64,000 nucleotides of DNA from JAUNBN01 sp036645935 (GCA_036645935.1 JAVXNE010000002.1:62001-126000); one strand, 5' to 3'; positions 54,271-63,660 are shown, counted from the first letter of the stretch. Notes: generated by a model from the letters alone, not told the origin. A program made the numbers and translations.

Positions 54271-56781
54271 TTAACGACCGCCGTTACCATTCTTTTTGCC
54301 GGATACAGCTTTTTTGTAGCCGCCTGTCTGTCCTTTGCCTGCACCGCCCTTGTATCCGCCGCTCTTTGCGGCTGAGCCGCCTTTGTACCCGCCGCTCTTT
54401 GCGGGTGAATCGCTCTTGTATCCGCCGCTCTGACTCGCTGAGCCGCCCTTGTATCCCCCGCTCTTTGCGGGTGAATCGCTCTTGTATCCCCCGCTCTGAC
54501 TTGCTGAGCCGCCCTTGTATCCCCCGCTCTTTGCGGGTGAATCGCTCTTGTATCCGCCGCTCTGACTTGCTGAGCCGCCCTTGTATCCCCCGCTCTTTGC
54601 GGGTGAATCGCTCTTGTAGCCCCCGCTCTGACTCGCTGAGCCGCCCTTGTAACCACCGCTCTGACTCGCTGAGCCGCCCTTGTACCCGCCGCTCTGACTT
54701 GCTGAGCCGCCCTTGTACCCACCGCTCTTTGCGGGTGAATCGCTCTTGTATCCCCCGCTCTGACTCGCTGAGCCGCCCTTGTACCCGCCGCTCTTTGCGG
54801 GTGAATCGCTCTTGTATACGACGCTCTTTGCGGGTGAATCGCCCTTGTAGCCACCGCTTCGGCCTTCGGTGCTTTTTTTCCTGTATGAGCCCTTTGAATC
54901 GTTGTTTTTGTGCTGTGCGGGATTTCCTTTGCGTGGTTTTCTTTCTCCCTGCGCATGAGCTTGTCCGCTCCCATGGTAGGAAGCCTGCGCATCGGGCACA
55001 AGGCATTCAATTCCGGGTCCTATCAAATCAATCCGACCCGCCGCACGTAACGCCGCTCTGATAGTCGGCGCGTTTTCGCGCTTGTAGTATTGCAGCAACG
55101 CGCGCTGCCACTTTTTGTCCTCGGGCGCTCGCGGCACAAACACTTTGTCCATCGACATGGGGTCAATCCCGGTGTAAAACATGGCAGTCGAAATCGTGCC
55201 GGGCGTCGGGTAAAAATCCTGCACCTGTTCCGGTCGCAGCTTATCACGTTTGAGGCAGATTGCAAGTTCAATTGCATCCCGCAGCGTGCTGCCGGGGTGT
55301 GAGGATATCATATACGGCACAAGATATTGCTCCTTGCCCGCAGCCTGTGTCAGTTCATAAAACCTCTTTTTGAATTTGAGATACACATCATAGTGAGGTT
55401 TTCCCATAAGCGCGAGCACACTGTCGCAGCAGTGCTCAGGTGCAACCTTTAACTGCCCGCTCACGTGATACTTCACAAGCTCTCTGAAACACGTCTCATC
55501 GGGATCTTCAATCAAATAATCAAACCTCACCCCCGAACGCACAAACACCTTCTTCACGCCGGGCATCGTGCGCAGTCGGCGCAGCAGCTCGACATATTCT
55601 GTGTGATCCGGCTTCACCGAGGGACACATCTCGGGTGATAAGCATCTTCTGTCGCGGCAAAGACCCTGCTCGCGCTGCTTTTCGCAGGAGGGCTTGGTGA
55701 AGTTTGCCGTCGGGCCGCCGACATCATGAATGTAGCCCTTCCAGCCCGGAAGAGAGATGAGAGTTTGCGCCTCTCTAATCACGGAATCTGAAGTTCGCGA
55801 GGTGACCGCACGCCCTTGGTGATATGCAAGTGCACAAAAATTGCACGCGCCGAAGCATCCGCGATTGTGCACGAGCGAAAATTTGACTTCTTCAAGCGCC
55901 GGAACACCGCCGAGCGCGTTGTATCTGGGATTCCATTCCCGCATATAGGGAAGCTCATATATCGCGTCGAGTTCCACTCCGTCAAGCGGTGGCTGCGGAG
56001 GATTTTGAACGACAATTTTTGTGCCGTGACGCTGAATCACTGTCTTGCCCCGAACGGCGTCGTGCTCCTGCTGCTGTATGCGGCAGGCAATCGCATACTG
56101 GCGCTTTCCGCTGTCTGTCGCCTCTTTGACCAGCTCAAAAGATGGGCACTCGGCGCATGGCCGCGGCGTATAATCATGCGTGTCAATGGCAAAGCATGTC
56201 CCTTTGATGTCGTTGATGTCACCAATAGGCTCTCCGTTTGCCAAGCGTCGCGCTATCTCGACACAGGCGCGCTCTCCCATACCGTACATGAGCAAATCTG
56301 CGCCGCTCTCGATCAATGCGGACTGCCGCACGTCGTCGTCCCAGTAATCATAGTGCGCGAAGCGGCGAAGTGAAGCTTCAAGCCCCCCGATCGCTATCGG
56401 AACGTCGCCGAAAAGTCTGCGCGCAGCAGCACAATAAACAAGCAGCGCACGATCGGGCCGTGCCCCCGATTTTCCGCCGGCTGTGTAGGAATCTTCCGAG
56501 CGGCGCCGCTTGGCGGCAGTGTAGTGCGCCACCATCGAATCGAGATTGCCCGAGTTGATAAAAAATCCGAGCCTCGGCCGCCCAAATTCACTGAAATCCA
56601 CATCCGATTGCGGCTGCGATATTATCCCAACAGAAAACCCGGCTGCCTCGAGCACTCGACTTATTATAGCTGTTCCGAAGCTGGGGTGATCAACATAAGC
56701 ATCACCCGTTATAATCGCAATGTCGCAGATCTCATGTCCTGCGGCGCGCAACTCCTTTTGTGTCATTGGCAAAAACGGCAT
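54271..56781 (-). CDS. YgiQ-family radical SAM protein with a repetitive C-terminal tail
   Basis: 836 residues. The main part (about 1-600) is the YgiQ/UPF0313 radical-SAM type: N-terminal B12-binding-like region with GDAYVDHPSFG, the cluster motif RGCFGACNFCA near residues 300-315, and DVGGPTANF. The reaction is unknown. After about residue 620 comes a basic linker and then sixteen units of 11 residues (SGGYK plus GGSASQ or SDSPAK), ending GKKNGNGGR. The repetitive tail is far longer than usual for YgiQ and probably disordered and RNA- or surface-binding. ATG 56781 follows GGAGG by 6 nt. Confidence 0.85.
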   Translation of the reverse strand: MPFLPMTQKELRAAGHEICDIAIITGDAYVDHPSFGTAIISRVLEAAGFSVGIISQPQSDVDFSEFGRPRLGFFINSGNLDSMVAHYTAAKRRRSEDSYTAGGKSGARPDRALLVYCAAARRLFGDVPIAIGGLEASLRRFAHYDYWDDDVRQSALIESGADLLMYGMGERACVEIARRLANGEPIGDINDIKGTCFAIDTHDYTPRPCAECPSFELVKEATDSGKRQYAIACRIQQQEHDAVRGKTVIQRHGTKIVVQNPPQPPLDGVELDAIYELPYMREWNPRYNALGGVPALEEVKFSLVHNRGCFGACNFCALAYHQGRAVTSRTSDSVIREAQTLISLPGWKGYIHDVGGPTANFTKPSCEKQREQGLCRDRRCLSPEMCPSVKPDHTEYVELLRRLRTMPGVKKVFVRSGVRFDYLIEDPDETCFRELVKYHVSGQLKVAPEHCCDSVLALMGKPHYDVYLKFKKRFYELTQAAGKEQYLVPYMISSHPGSTLRDAIELAICLKRDKLRPEQVQDFYPTPGTISTAMFYTGIDPMSMDKVFVPRAPEDKKWQRALLQYYKRENAPTIRAALRAAGRIDLIGPGIECLVPDAQASYHGSGQAHAQGERKPRKGNPAQHKNNDSKGSYRKKSTEGRSGGYKGDSPAKSVVYKSDSPAKSGGYKGGSASQSGGYKSDSPAKSGGYKGGSASQSGGYKGGSASQSGGYKGGSASQSGGYKSDSPAKSGGYKGGSASQSGGYKSDSPAKSGGYKGGSASQSGGYKSDSPAKSGGYKGGSASQSGGYKSDSPAKSGGYKGGSAAKSGGYKGGAGKGQTGGYKKAVSGKKNGNGGR
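54331..54858. repeat. Sixteen tandem 33-bp units in the ygiQ-like gene
   Basis: 33-bp units encode SGGYK followed by GGSASQ or SDSPAK; two unit types alternate irregularly with three GGSASQ copies in a row in the middle. The outermost units are diverged. Because 33 is divisible by three, copy number can change without breaking the frame, and other frames also stay open here. Confidence 0.9.
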
Positions 56782-56784
56782 CCT

Positions 56785-58527
56785 TTACCTCCGCGCTCTT
56801 TCGAGCAGCCGACCATTATTATTTGTGTATATTTCACTATAACCGATATTGGAATAGAAATCTTGTTTTTTGCTCTCTTCATCGATTCCGTCTGCCAGCC
56901 ACACGTAACGTGCGCCGCAATCGAGACTTCCGGAGTTTGCTGTCACAATGTCGCTGTAGTAATTTATTGCAAGACCCGCGGGAAGCGCGAGCAGGGTCTT
57001 GTCAAGCGTGAAGCTGACCACGGTATTGTCCCATCTGCTGTTTTCCGCACTCACTGTCATAACGTCGTACAGTTCCTCTGCTGTTGTTTCAATCATCTCG
57101 ATGACAGCGCGTTTGGGAAAGCGGTTTGCGTCATAGCTGTCGTCGAGATACCTCCATGCAAACGGGAAAATCATGGCAAGCAGCGAGAGCAAAACCAAGG
57201 CAGGCCTCTTATCGTACTGTGCCGCTATCAAAAACAGCAGCGCAATGACTCCGCAAAACATCGAGCGGCTGTAATTGTCAATATTGGTGGGATACAGCAG
57301 TGCAAACGCCAAAATATACAGAGAGATAAGCGCAAATGCCGATAGAGTTATCTTTTGCTTTTCTGTGTGCCTTCCGCCGTTTTTAAACAATTCGCGAACA
57401 AACAGCACAGCTGTCCCCGCTGCCGCAGCATAAAATACAGCACGGGCAAATAAAGTGTATTTTATGGCATATACGGCGCTTGAAATCGAGCAGATTGCTG
57501 CAAAAGCACAAAACATAGCCTTTCTTTTTTTGCTCGCCCCTACGGGAGAAAGCGCCTCCTTGCACATGAGCGCCGTTATGATAAAGAAAAGCACCCACAT
57601 AAAAGCAATTGTCGTAAAGTAATATGGATCTTTAGCATATTCGCCGGCCCACGACACCGAAAGAGGCACATCTTCGAGCACCCTCGCCTCAAGATATCCA
57701 AAAAAAGGCACGAACAATCTGGGAAAGCTCGCCCTAAGGTAGGAGAGGAACACCTCTGTTCGAGAAAGCCCCTCTCTCCAAAATGGTGCGGAGGTCGCAC
57801 CCGACAGCCACATCGCAAAACCGCCAGCCACACCAGCTGCGCCGAGCGCGCCGAGCGAACGAGCCCATGGTTTTAATCGATCCAGAACGAGGTAAATCAA
57901 AACCGGAACAAAAACAGCATGCGGGGCGTGAAGCAGCGCCCCGGTGAGAGCGGCAAGGGGAGTCGCGATATATTTAAACATAGCCGTAGCCCCTCCACGC
58001 GCAAGCTTTACGACCATTCCTGAAAGCAAAATTCCAACTGCATAGCGCAGGGTCTCCGCCATCGAAAACACAGTATAGTTGGTAAGCGTGGCCGCAAAAA
58101 GACAAATTGCAGAAATTAGCAACAGATCTTTTTCTCTCGCTGAAGTCATTTTGGCAAATGCAAATATCGCAAGCGTTATGAAGATTATGTTCGCAACGAC
58201 CATCACTCCATACCCTTGACCGAAAACGGACATCACAAGCGCATAGGGAAGCGAACTTGCAATTCCCCACGGTCCTGCCGTTCCGAGCGCTGCGTGAGTG
58301 CCGTTGTAACCGAAATATCCAAGCGGTCGTCCAAATTCCGCAACCGCTTTCACCTGAGTGTACCAGAGCACTTCGTCGGTAGCCACAGGCATCGCTCTGA
58401 AAATATTCAGGCCATACCCTTTCAATGCACAGGTCAATACCGCCGCAATGAGCGGTGATAAACACGCCAGCGCGAGGCAAAAGCGATATCTCCAATTTGC
58501 ATTGCTATCCGACAAAACTTTCATCAT
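56785..58527 (-). CDS. Polytopic membrane protein, GT-C-like
   Basis: About 580 residues with some twelve membrane segments and a soluble C-terminal region of about 120 residues. The first outer loop holds VATDEVLWYTQVKAV, placed like the catalytic acidic pair of GT-C glycosyltransferases that use lipid-linked sugars; this is the only hint of function. I cannot name a family. ATG 58527 is chosen for AGGA about 10 nt upstream; a GTG at 58560 is possible. The stop is 3 bp before the ygiQ-like start, so the two form an operon. Confidence 0.65.
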   Translation of the reverse strand: MMKVLSDSNANWRYRFCLALACLSPLIAAVLTCALKGYGLNIFRAMPVATDEVLWYTQVKAVAEFGRPLGYFGYNGTHAALGTAGPWGIASSLPYALVMSVFGQGYGVMVVANIIFITLAIFAFAKMTSAREKDLLLISAICLFAATLTNYTVFSMAETLRYAVGILLSGMVVKLARGGATAMFKYIATPLAALTGALLHAPHAVFVPVLIYLVLDRLKPWARSLGALGAAGVAGGFAMWLSGATSAPFWREGLSRTEVFLSYLRASFPRLFVPFFGYLEARVLEDVPLSVSWAGEYAKDPYYFTTIAFMWVLFFIITALMCKEALSPVGASKKRKAMFCAFAAICSISSAVYAIKYTLFARAVFYAAAAGTAVLFVRELFKNGGRHTEKQKITLSAFALISLYILAFALLYPTNIDNYSRSMFCGVIALLFLIAAQYDKRPALVLLSLLAMIFPFAWRYLDDSYDANRFPKRAVIEMIETTAEELYDVMTVSAENSRWDNTVVSFTLDKTLLALPAGLAINYYSDIVTANSGSLDCGARYVWLADGIDEESKKQDFYSNIGYSEIYTNNNGRLLERARR

Positions 58528-58615
58528 TTTGAGCATTTCCTGTTTGTTGAATTTATCCACTCAATGTTTTTAAAATTCGCACCACACGTTGGTCATCCTC
58601 GAGCGAATTGATTTT

Positions 58616-58624
58616 ATTATAACA
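58616..58624 (-). promoter_or_regulatory. Extended -10 promoter of the polytopic protein/ygiQ operon
   Basis: Minus strand TGTTATAAT (58624-58616); the -35 region is weak. About 90 bp upstream of the chosen start. Confidence 0.45.
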
Positions 58625-58696
58625 CATGAATTAATGACATAAGCTGCCATAAACGCAGTTCGAGCATATATATTTTTCCGCCATTTAGAATCGGCA

Positions 58697-58724
58697 AAAC
58701 CCGCAGACATTCGTCTGCGGGTTT
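58697..58724 (-). terminator. Terminator of the ribosomal protein/rpoA operon
   Basis: Perfect 12-bp stem (58697-58708 with 58713-58724), 4-nt loop, followed by a short T run on the minus strand, just after rplQ. Confidence 0.8.
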
Positions 58725-58741
58725 ACTGTTACAGCAACAGA

Positions 58742-59083
58742 TTAAACAAGCTCTATAATCGCCATTTCGGCGGCATCGCCGCGACGGGGACCGATGCGGA
58801 CAATTCTCGTATATCCACCCGGACGCTCGTTATACTTCGGCGCGATTTCATCGCACAGTTTCTTCGCGACGGCTTCCTTAGTGATGTAGGAATAAATCCT
58901 GCGTTTTGAATGCAGGCTCGAATCCTTGGCTGTCGTTATCATTTTTTCCGCCACCGAGCGAACCTCTTTTGCCCGCGTGACAGTCGTCTCTATCTTGCCG
59001 GTCTCAAACAGATAGGTCACCATCGCACGCAGCATAGCCTTGCGCTGGTCGCTCGTTCTGCCGAGTTTTCTCATTGGGGCCAT
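58742..59083 (-). CDS. rplQ: 50S ribosomal protein L17
   Basis: 113 residues, the short bacterial form. It begins MAPMRKLGRTSDQRKAMLRA, the family start, and ends in a MAIIELV tail. It lies last in the alpha operon, 30 bp after rpoA, and is followed by the operon terminator. Confidence 0.97.
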   Translation of the reverse strand: MAPMRKLGRTSDQRKAMLRAMVTYLFETGKIETTVTRAKEVRSVAEKMITTAKDSSLHSKRRIYSYITKEAVAKKLCDEIAPKYNERPGGYTRIVRIGPRRGDAAEMAIIELV

Positions 59084-59113
59084 AGCATCTCACTCCTTTA
59101 TGCGTTTTACATA

Positions 59114-60064
59114 TCATTCGTCGTGGGAGGTGAACTCGAAGCCGAGCGTGCGAAGCTTTCCGGTTACCTCTTCGAGCGATTTGATGCCGAGGTTTCTCAC
59201 CTTCATCATATCGTCCTGCGACTTGTTGATAAGGTCCTCAACGGTGTTGATGCCAGCTCTTTTTAGACAGTTAAAGCTGCGCACCGACAAATCGAGTTCC
59301 TCAATTGTCATCTCGAGCACCTTTTCCTTGGTCTTCTCGTCTTTCTCAACAAGGATTTCTGTTTCGAGAATGTCCTCTGAGAGATTCATGAAAAGCGTCA
59401 GGTGTTCGCAGAGCACTTTGGCTCCGAGAGAGACCGCCTCCTTAGCGGAGATGGTTTTGTCGGTCTTGATTTCGAGCGTGAGTTTGTCGTAATCGGTAAT
59501 TTGACCCACGCGGGTATTCTCAACCGTGTAGTTGGCCTTGAGCACGGGTGTATATATGCTGTCAACCGGAATGACGCCTATGGACCCTGCGACATTCTGC
59601 TTGTTTCGATCGGAACTGACGTAACCGCGACCCTTGTCAAAGGTGAGTTCCATGACAAACTTTGCGCCTTTTCCGAGCGTTGCGATGTGCCAGTCAGGAT
59701 CGAGAATTTCAAACTCGCTGTCTTCCTTGATGCTTCCGGCGGTGACCTCGCACTCGCCCTCTGCTTCTATGAAGACTGTCTTGGGACCCTCACAGTGGAG
59801 CTTTGCAGTAATTCCCTTGACATTGAGCACTATTTCTGTGACGTCCTCTTTGATTCCCTCTATCGTCGAAAACTCGTGCAATACGCCGTCTATTTTGATA
59901 GAACGGGCAGCAACTCCGGGCAGAGACGAGAGCAGCACGCGGCGCAGCCCGTTCCCGAGCGTTGTACCGAAGCCTCTTTCCAGAGGCTCAATGACAAACT
60001 TGCCATACGAGCCGTCGGGCGACATATCGACGGTTTCAATCTTGGGCTTCTCTATAACTATCAT
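59114..60064 (-). CDS. rpoA: RNA polymerase alpha subunit
   Basis: 316 residues, usual length. The N-terminal assembly domain contains EPLERGFGTTLGNGLRR and SIKIDGVLHEFS; the C-terminal domain has the ELDLSVRSFNCLKRAGI and NLGIKSLEEV helix-hairpin-helix region that contacts DNA and activators. Between rpsD and rplQ as in other Clostridia. Confidence 0.98.
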   Translation of the reverse strand: MIVIEKPKIETVDMSPDGSYGKFVIEPLERGFGTTLGNGLRRVLLSSLPGVAARSIKIDGVLHEFSTIEGIKEDVTEIVLNVKGITAKLHCEGPKTVFIEAEGECEVTAGSIKEDSEFEILDPDWHIATLGKGAKFVMELTFDKGRGYVSSDRNKQNVAGSIGVIPVDSIYTPVLKANYTVENTRVGQITDYDKLTLEIKTDKTISAKEAVSLGAKVLCEHLTLFMNLSEDILETEILVEKDEKTKEKVLEMTIEELDLSVRSFNCLKRAGINTVEDLINKSQDDMMKVRNLGIKSLEEVTGKLRTLGFEFTSHDE

Positions 60065-60142
60065 CTAAAACCCTCCCTATGGATGGCGTTTTGCGGCCAT
60101 CGTTTTTCGCTTGTCCCTTCGAACCCGTTTCTCGCTTTAAGC

Positions 60143-60763
60143 TTACTTGGAGTAGAGCTCGACGATGAAGTGCTCCTCGACCTCAAAGTCGATTTCGGAG
60201 CGCTCGGGCAGGTGGGAGACGGTCGCCGCCATACCGGCAGCGGGGACGTCAAGCCACACGGGCTTGGGACGCGCGCCGTTCGCCTCGATAGCGAGCTTTA
60301 TCTTCTCGCACTCGGTGCTCTTAACAGCCACGACATCTCCTGCTTTAACGAGATAGGAAGCGATGTTCACGGTCTTGCCGTTCACGACAAAGTGACGATG
60401 CAGCACGAGCTGGCGCGCTTCCTTGCGTGAATTCGCAAAACCCGAACGATAGACAATATTATCTAATCTGCTCTCAAGGATTCTCAGCAGATTCTCGCCG
60501 GTCGCGCCAATCTGACGCTCGGCCATATCGAAATATTTAGCAAACTGACTCTCGAGCACGCCATAGTAACGTTTGGCCTTCTGCTTGGTGCGCAGCTGGA
60601 TGCCGTACTCCGACGTTTTCTTGCGACCCTGACCGTGCTGGCCGGGACCATAGCTCCTGCGCGCGAACGCGCACTTGTCTGAATAGCAGCGCTCGCCTTT
60701 CAAAAAGAGCTTCTCGCCCTCTCGGCGGCACTGCCGGCAGACGGCGCCTGTATATCTTGCCAT
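60143..60763 (-). CDS. rpsD: 30S ribosomal protein S4
   Basis: 206 residues with an S4 RNA-binding domain in RLDNIVYRSGFANSRKEARQ and the LVLHRHFVVNG loop. The N-terminus carries two cysteine pairs (CRQC and CYSDKC), so it is the zinc-binding version. Located in the alpha operon, an arrangement of Clostridia rather than Bacillus. Confidence 0.97.
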   Translation of the reverse strand: MARYTGAVCRQCRREGEKLFLKGERCYSDKCAFARRSYGPGQHGQGRKKTSEYGIQLRTKQKAKRYYGVLESQFAKYFDMAERQIGATGENLLRILESRLDNIVYRSGFANSRKEARQLVLHRHFVVNGKTVNIASYLVKAGDVVAVKSTECEKIKLAIEANGARPKPVWLDVPAAGMAATVSHLPERSEIDFEVEEHFIVELYSK

Positions 60764-60786
60764 AAGCTTTTAACTCCTCCTGTTCG

Positions 60787-61206
60787 TTATACGCGACGTC
60801 TTTTGGGCGGGCGGCAGCCGTTGTGGGGAATGGGGGTAACATCCTTGATCATACTTACCTCCAGGCCGGTGGCCTGCAGGGCGCGGATTGCGGCTTCTCT
60901 GCCGGAACCGGGTCCCTTGACAAATACCTCGACCGTTTTCATGCCGTGCTCCATTGCAGCCTTAGCGGCAACCTCGGCAGCCATCTGCGCCGCGAACGGC
61001 GTTGATTTGCGTGAACCGCGGAATCCGAGACCGCCCGAGCTCGCCCATGAAATGGCGTTCCCCGTAACGTCTGTGATTGTAACTATCGTGTTGTTGAATG
61101 TGGACTGGATATGCGCAGCGCCGCGCTCAATGTTCTTGCGCTCGCGCTTTTTGCGCGTAACACCGCCCGTCGCTTTTGTAACTTTTTTTGTCTGCTTAAC
61201 TGCCAT
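60787..61206 (-). CDS. rpsK: 30S ribosomal protein S11
   Basis: 139 residues; a basic N-terminal extension of about ten residues precedes the usual start. TFNNTIVTITDVTGNAISWA, SGGLGFRGSRKSTPFAAQ and the closing PHNGCRPPKRRRV are all typical of S11. Confidence 0.97.
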   Translation of the reverse strand: MAVKQTKKVTKATGGVTRKKRERKNIERGAAHIQSTFNNTIVTITDVTGNAISWASSGGLGFRGSRKSTPFAAQMAAEVAAKAAMEHGMKTVEVFVKGPGSGREAAIRALQATGLEVSMIKDVTPIPHNGCRPPKRRRV

Positions 61207-61224
61207 TTTACGACCTACGCCTCC

Positions 61225-61593
61225 TTATTTCCTCTTGTTGGCTATCGTTCTCTTGGGACCCTTGCGGGTGCGCGCATTGGTCTTGGAACGCTGTCCGCGC
61301 ACGGGAAGTCCCTTGCGGTGACGTACGCCGCGATAGCAGCCTATTTCGACAAGACGCTTGATGTCGAGTGCGACGTTCCTGCGAAGATCGCCCTCAACCG
61401 TGAGATTCTTGTCGATATAATCGCGAAGTTTTGCGAGATCGTCGTCCGTCAGATCTTTAACCCTGACATCGGGATTCACTCCTGTGCTCGCGATAATCTT
61501 TTGTGCGCAGCTGTCGCCGATTCCAAAGATATAGGTCAGTCCTATCTCAATCCGCTTGTCGCGGGGCAGGTCTACGCCGGCAATTCGTGCCAT
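61225..61593 (-). CDS. rpsM: 30S ribosomal protein S13
   Basis: 122 residues starting MARIAGVDLPRDKRIEIGLT and containing the YRGVRHRKGLPVRGQRSKTN motif. First of the S13-S11-S4-rpoA-L17 group, 30 bp after rpmJ. Confidence 0.98.
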   Translation of the reverse strand: MARIAGVDLPRDKRIEIGLTYIFGIGDSCAQKIIASTGVNPDVRVKDLTDDDLAKLRDYIDKNLTVEGDLRRNVALDIKRLVEIGCYRGVRHRKGLPVRGQRSKTNARTRKGPKRTIANKRK

Positions 61594-61625
61594 AATATCT
61601 CCTCCGGTTGTACTGAACTAACGCC

Positions 61626-61739
61626 TTAACCCTGGCGCTGTTTGTGTTTTGGATTTTTGCAGATAACCATAACTTTGCCATTACGCTTGATCACCTTGCA
61701 CTTTTCGCACATGGCTTTCACGGAAGGTCTCACCTTCAT
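61626..61739 (-). CDS. rpmJ: 50S ribosomal protein L36
   Basis: 37 residues, start ATG 61739 with AGGAGG 7 nt upstream. KVRPSVKAMCEKCKVI is the family start, and the cysteines at 11, 14 and 27 with a His at 32 form the zinc-binding C+ version of L36. Too short for a simple ORF scan, but unmistakable between infA and rpsM. Confidence 0.97.
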   Translation of the reverse strand: MKVRPSVKAMCEKCKVIKRNGKVMVICKNPKHKQRQG

Positions 61740-61764
61740 GATATATACCTCCTGATTAGACGCT

Positions 61765-61983
61765 TTACTTAGAGCGCCAAGTAATTCGGCCCTTTGTAAG
61801 GTCATACGGCGACATTTCGACCGTCACCTTGTCTCCTGCGAGTATGCGTATAAAGTTCATGCGCAGCTTGCCCGAGATGTGAGCTTGAATTTTGTGCCCG
61901 TTTTGAAGTTCGACCAGGAACATTGCATTAGGGAGTATCTCTCGGACAACACCCTCTATTTCCAATACGTCATCTTTGGACAA
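61765..61983 (-). CDS. infA: Translation initiation factor IF-1
   Basis: 72 residues, exactly the standard IF-1 length, from TTG 61983 with GGAGGG 6 nt upstream; the open frame upstream runs into the KOW protein gene. SKDDVLEIEGVV is the family start and GRITWR the family end. The unusual TTG start may limit its level. Confidence 0.95.
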   Translation of the reverse strand: MSKDDVLEIEGVVREILPNAMFLVELQNGHKIQAHISGKLRMNFIRILAGDKVTVEMSPYDLTKGRITWRSK

Positions 61984-61985
61984 GT

Positions 61986-62249
61986 TCAACCCTCCTTTGA
62001 CGGTTTGCCGCCGCAATACCGTGCTTTTATCGCGGTATACAGTGCTTTGTCGCTTGTCATTTCCTCAAGCGCGAAAACATGCGCCGTCGCGCCGAGGTGC
62101 TTCAGATTTTTGCGTTTAGGCTTGCAGAGCTTCCTCAGATCACCGTCCGCCACGAAGGCGAACCCATCCTCTATGCTGAGCACGGCAAAGAACCGTCCCT
62201 TGTCGCGCCCCGATTTTGAAAGCGCCGCGCTGCCAATTTCAATGTTCAT
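61986..62249 (-). CDS. KOW-domain RNA-binding protein
   Basis: About 87 residues. An N-terminal KOW-like segment (SKSGRDKGRFFAVLSIEDGF) resembles the small L14e/L6e-like proteins often encoded between map and infA in Clostridia; these are thought to bind RNA or ribosomes. ATG 62249 (GGGG 9 nt upstream) is preferred over ATG 62255. Its stop lies 2 bp before the infA start. Confidence 0.8.
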   Translation of the reverse strand: MNIEIGSAALSKSGRDKGRFFAVLSIEDGFAFVADGDLRKLCKPKRKNLKHLGATAHVFALEEMTSDKALYTAIKARYCGGKPSKEG

Positions 62250-62261
62250 AACCATCGTCCC

Positions 62262-63011
62262 CTATTCCTGTGTCAGGATAACGGGTCCGTTATCGGTTAT
62301 CGCTATCGTGTACTCGAAGTGTGCCGACAGACTTCCGTCACGAGTGACGACCGTCCAATCGTTGTCGAGCACCTCGACCTCCAAACCACCGGAATTCACC
62401 ATTGGCTCAATCGCGATGGTCATTCCTGAAACCAGCCTCGCCCCATGTCCTGCGCGGCCGTAGTTCGGTACCTCCGGATCCTCGTGGAGCTTGTGTCCCA
62501 CACCGTGCCCGACATAATCTCGGACAACTGAACATCCGTTTGCCTCAACGTAAGCTTGCACCGCATGGCCTATATCCCCGACACGATTGCCGGGAATTGC
62601 GACGGCAACAGCCCTTCTGAGGCTTTCGAGCGTAACATCGAGGAGCTTTTGCGCCTCAGCCGATATCGCTCCCACAGCGAAAGTAGCCGCGTTGTCGCCG
62701 GTGAAGCCGTGCTTTTGCGCACCGACATCGACACTCACAATATCGCCCTCTGCCAGCTTGTGCGAGTGATTTGGAATTCCGTGTATCACCTCATCATTGA
62801 CGGAGACACACGCACTTTTCGGAAACCCGTTATAGCCGAGAAAGGTCGGGGTCGCACCCTGTGACAGGATGTAGTCGCGCACAGCGTCGTCAACGTCAGC
62901 GGTGGAAACTCCGACGGCGATGGCCTTCTTTGCGACCCTTAGTGCTCCGGCTGAGATCCGACACGCTTCTTTCATCGTCTCAATATCTCTTGCCGTTTTG
63001 AGAACTATCAT
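62262..63011 (-). CDS. map: Type I methionine aminopeptidase
   Basis: 249 residues. The two-metal site is visible in order: HGIPNHS, VSVDVGA, the Asp in FTGDNAA, GHGVGHKLHE, and EPMVNSG; the final Glu lies in the VTRDGSLSAHFEYT region. It removes the initiating Met. Directly after adk, 3 bp gap. Confidence 0.97.
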   Translation of the reverse strand: MIVLKTARDIETMKEACRISAGALRVAKKAIAVGVSTADVDDAVRDYILSQGATPTFLGYNGFPKSACVSVNDEVIHGIPNHSHKLAEGDIVSVDVGAQKHGFTGDNAATFAVGAISAEAQKLLDVTLESLRRAVAVAIPGNRVGDIGHAVQAYVEANGCSVVRDYVGHGVGHKLHEDPEVPNYGRAGHGARLVSGMTIAIEPMVNSGGLEVEVLDNDWTVVTRDGSLSAHFEYTIAITDNGPVILTQE

Positions 63012-63014
63012 TTT

Positions 63015-63647
63015 TTACTCCTCGAGAGAAGCGAGAATTGCACGGGTTATCTCCGCTATCTCGCCCTCTCCGGAAACATTGCGAAGGATACCTTTGGCCC
63101 CATAGTAGCTCTTGAGCTTCTCTGTGGTCTCATGATACACTCGCAGACGGTTTTTAACTGTCGATTCCTCGTCGTCACTGCGCGAGATGAGCTCTCCGCC
63201 GCACCGATCGCAGATTCCCTCTTTCGAAGGTTTCTTAAACTCTGTGTGGTAGGATGAGCCGCACTTTTTGCACGAGCGGCGTCCCGTTATGCGCGGGATA
63301 ATTGTCTCATCAGGAACCTCAATATTTATAACTCGGTCAATCGTCACTCCCATGCTCTCGAGCGCATCGGCCTGTGCGGTCGTGCGGGGCACGCCGTCCA
63401 GAATAAAGCCATCTGCGCAATCCGGCTGTGAGAGTCTCTCGCTTATGATTCCGATTATCACATCATCCGGCACAAGCTCGCCCTTGTCCATAAAGGACTT
63501 GGCTTTGAGCCCCAGCTCGGTCTCGTTGCGAACAGCTTCCTTGAGTATGTTTCCGGTGCTTATTATCGGCACCGACAGCCTCTCGGCTACCACCTCAGCC
63601 TGTGTCCCCTTGCCTGCGCCCGGAGCACCTAAAAGTATCAGTTTCAC
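63015..63647 (-). CDS. adk: Adenylate kinase
   Basis: 210 residues. P-loop GAPGAGKGTQ, the DGVPRTTAQA region and a lid with four cysteines (CKKCGS ... CDRCGG), the zinc-binding long form common in Gram-positives. It balances ATP, ADP and AMP. Follows secY by 13 bp. Confidence 0.98.
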   Translation of the reverse strand: MKLILLGAPGAGKGTQAEVVAERLSVPIISTGNILKEAVRNETELGLKAKSFMDKGELVPDDVIIGIISERLSQPDCADGFILDGVPRTTAQADALESMGVTIDRVINIEVPDETIIPRITGRRSCKKCGSSYHTEFKKPSKEGICDRCGGELISRSDDEESTVKNRLRVYHETTEKLKSYYGAKGILRNVSGEGEIAEITRAILASLEE

Positions 63648-63660
63648 GTTAACGTTCCTC

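Noticed and set aside
54331..54858. Regular repeats resembling a CRISPR array
   Set aside because: Units are contiguous without unique spacers and keep a reading frame, so they are coding repeats.
54216..55061. Long open frames on the plus strand and in the other two minus frames over the ygiQ tail
   Set aside because: They are by-products of the 33-bp repeat, which has no stop in any frame; their proteins are repeats of Arg/Ser/Cys or Arg/Gly/Thr without family match.
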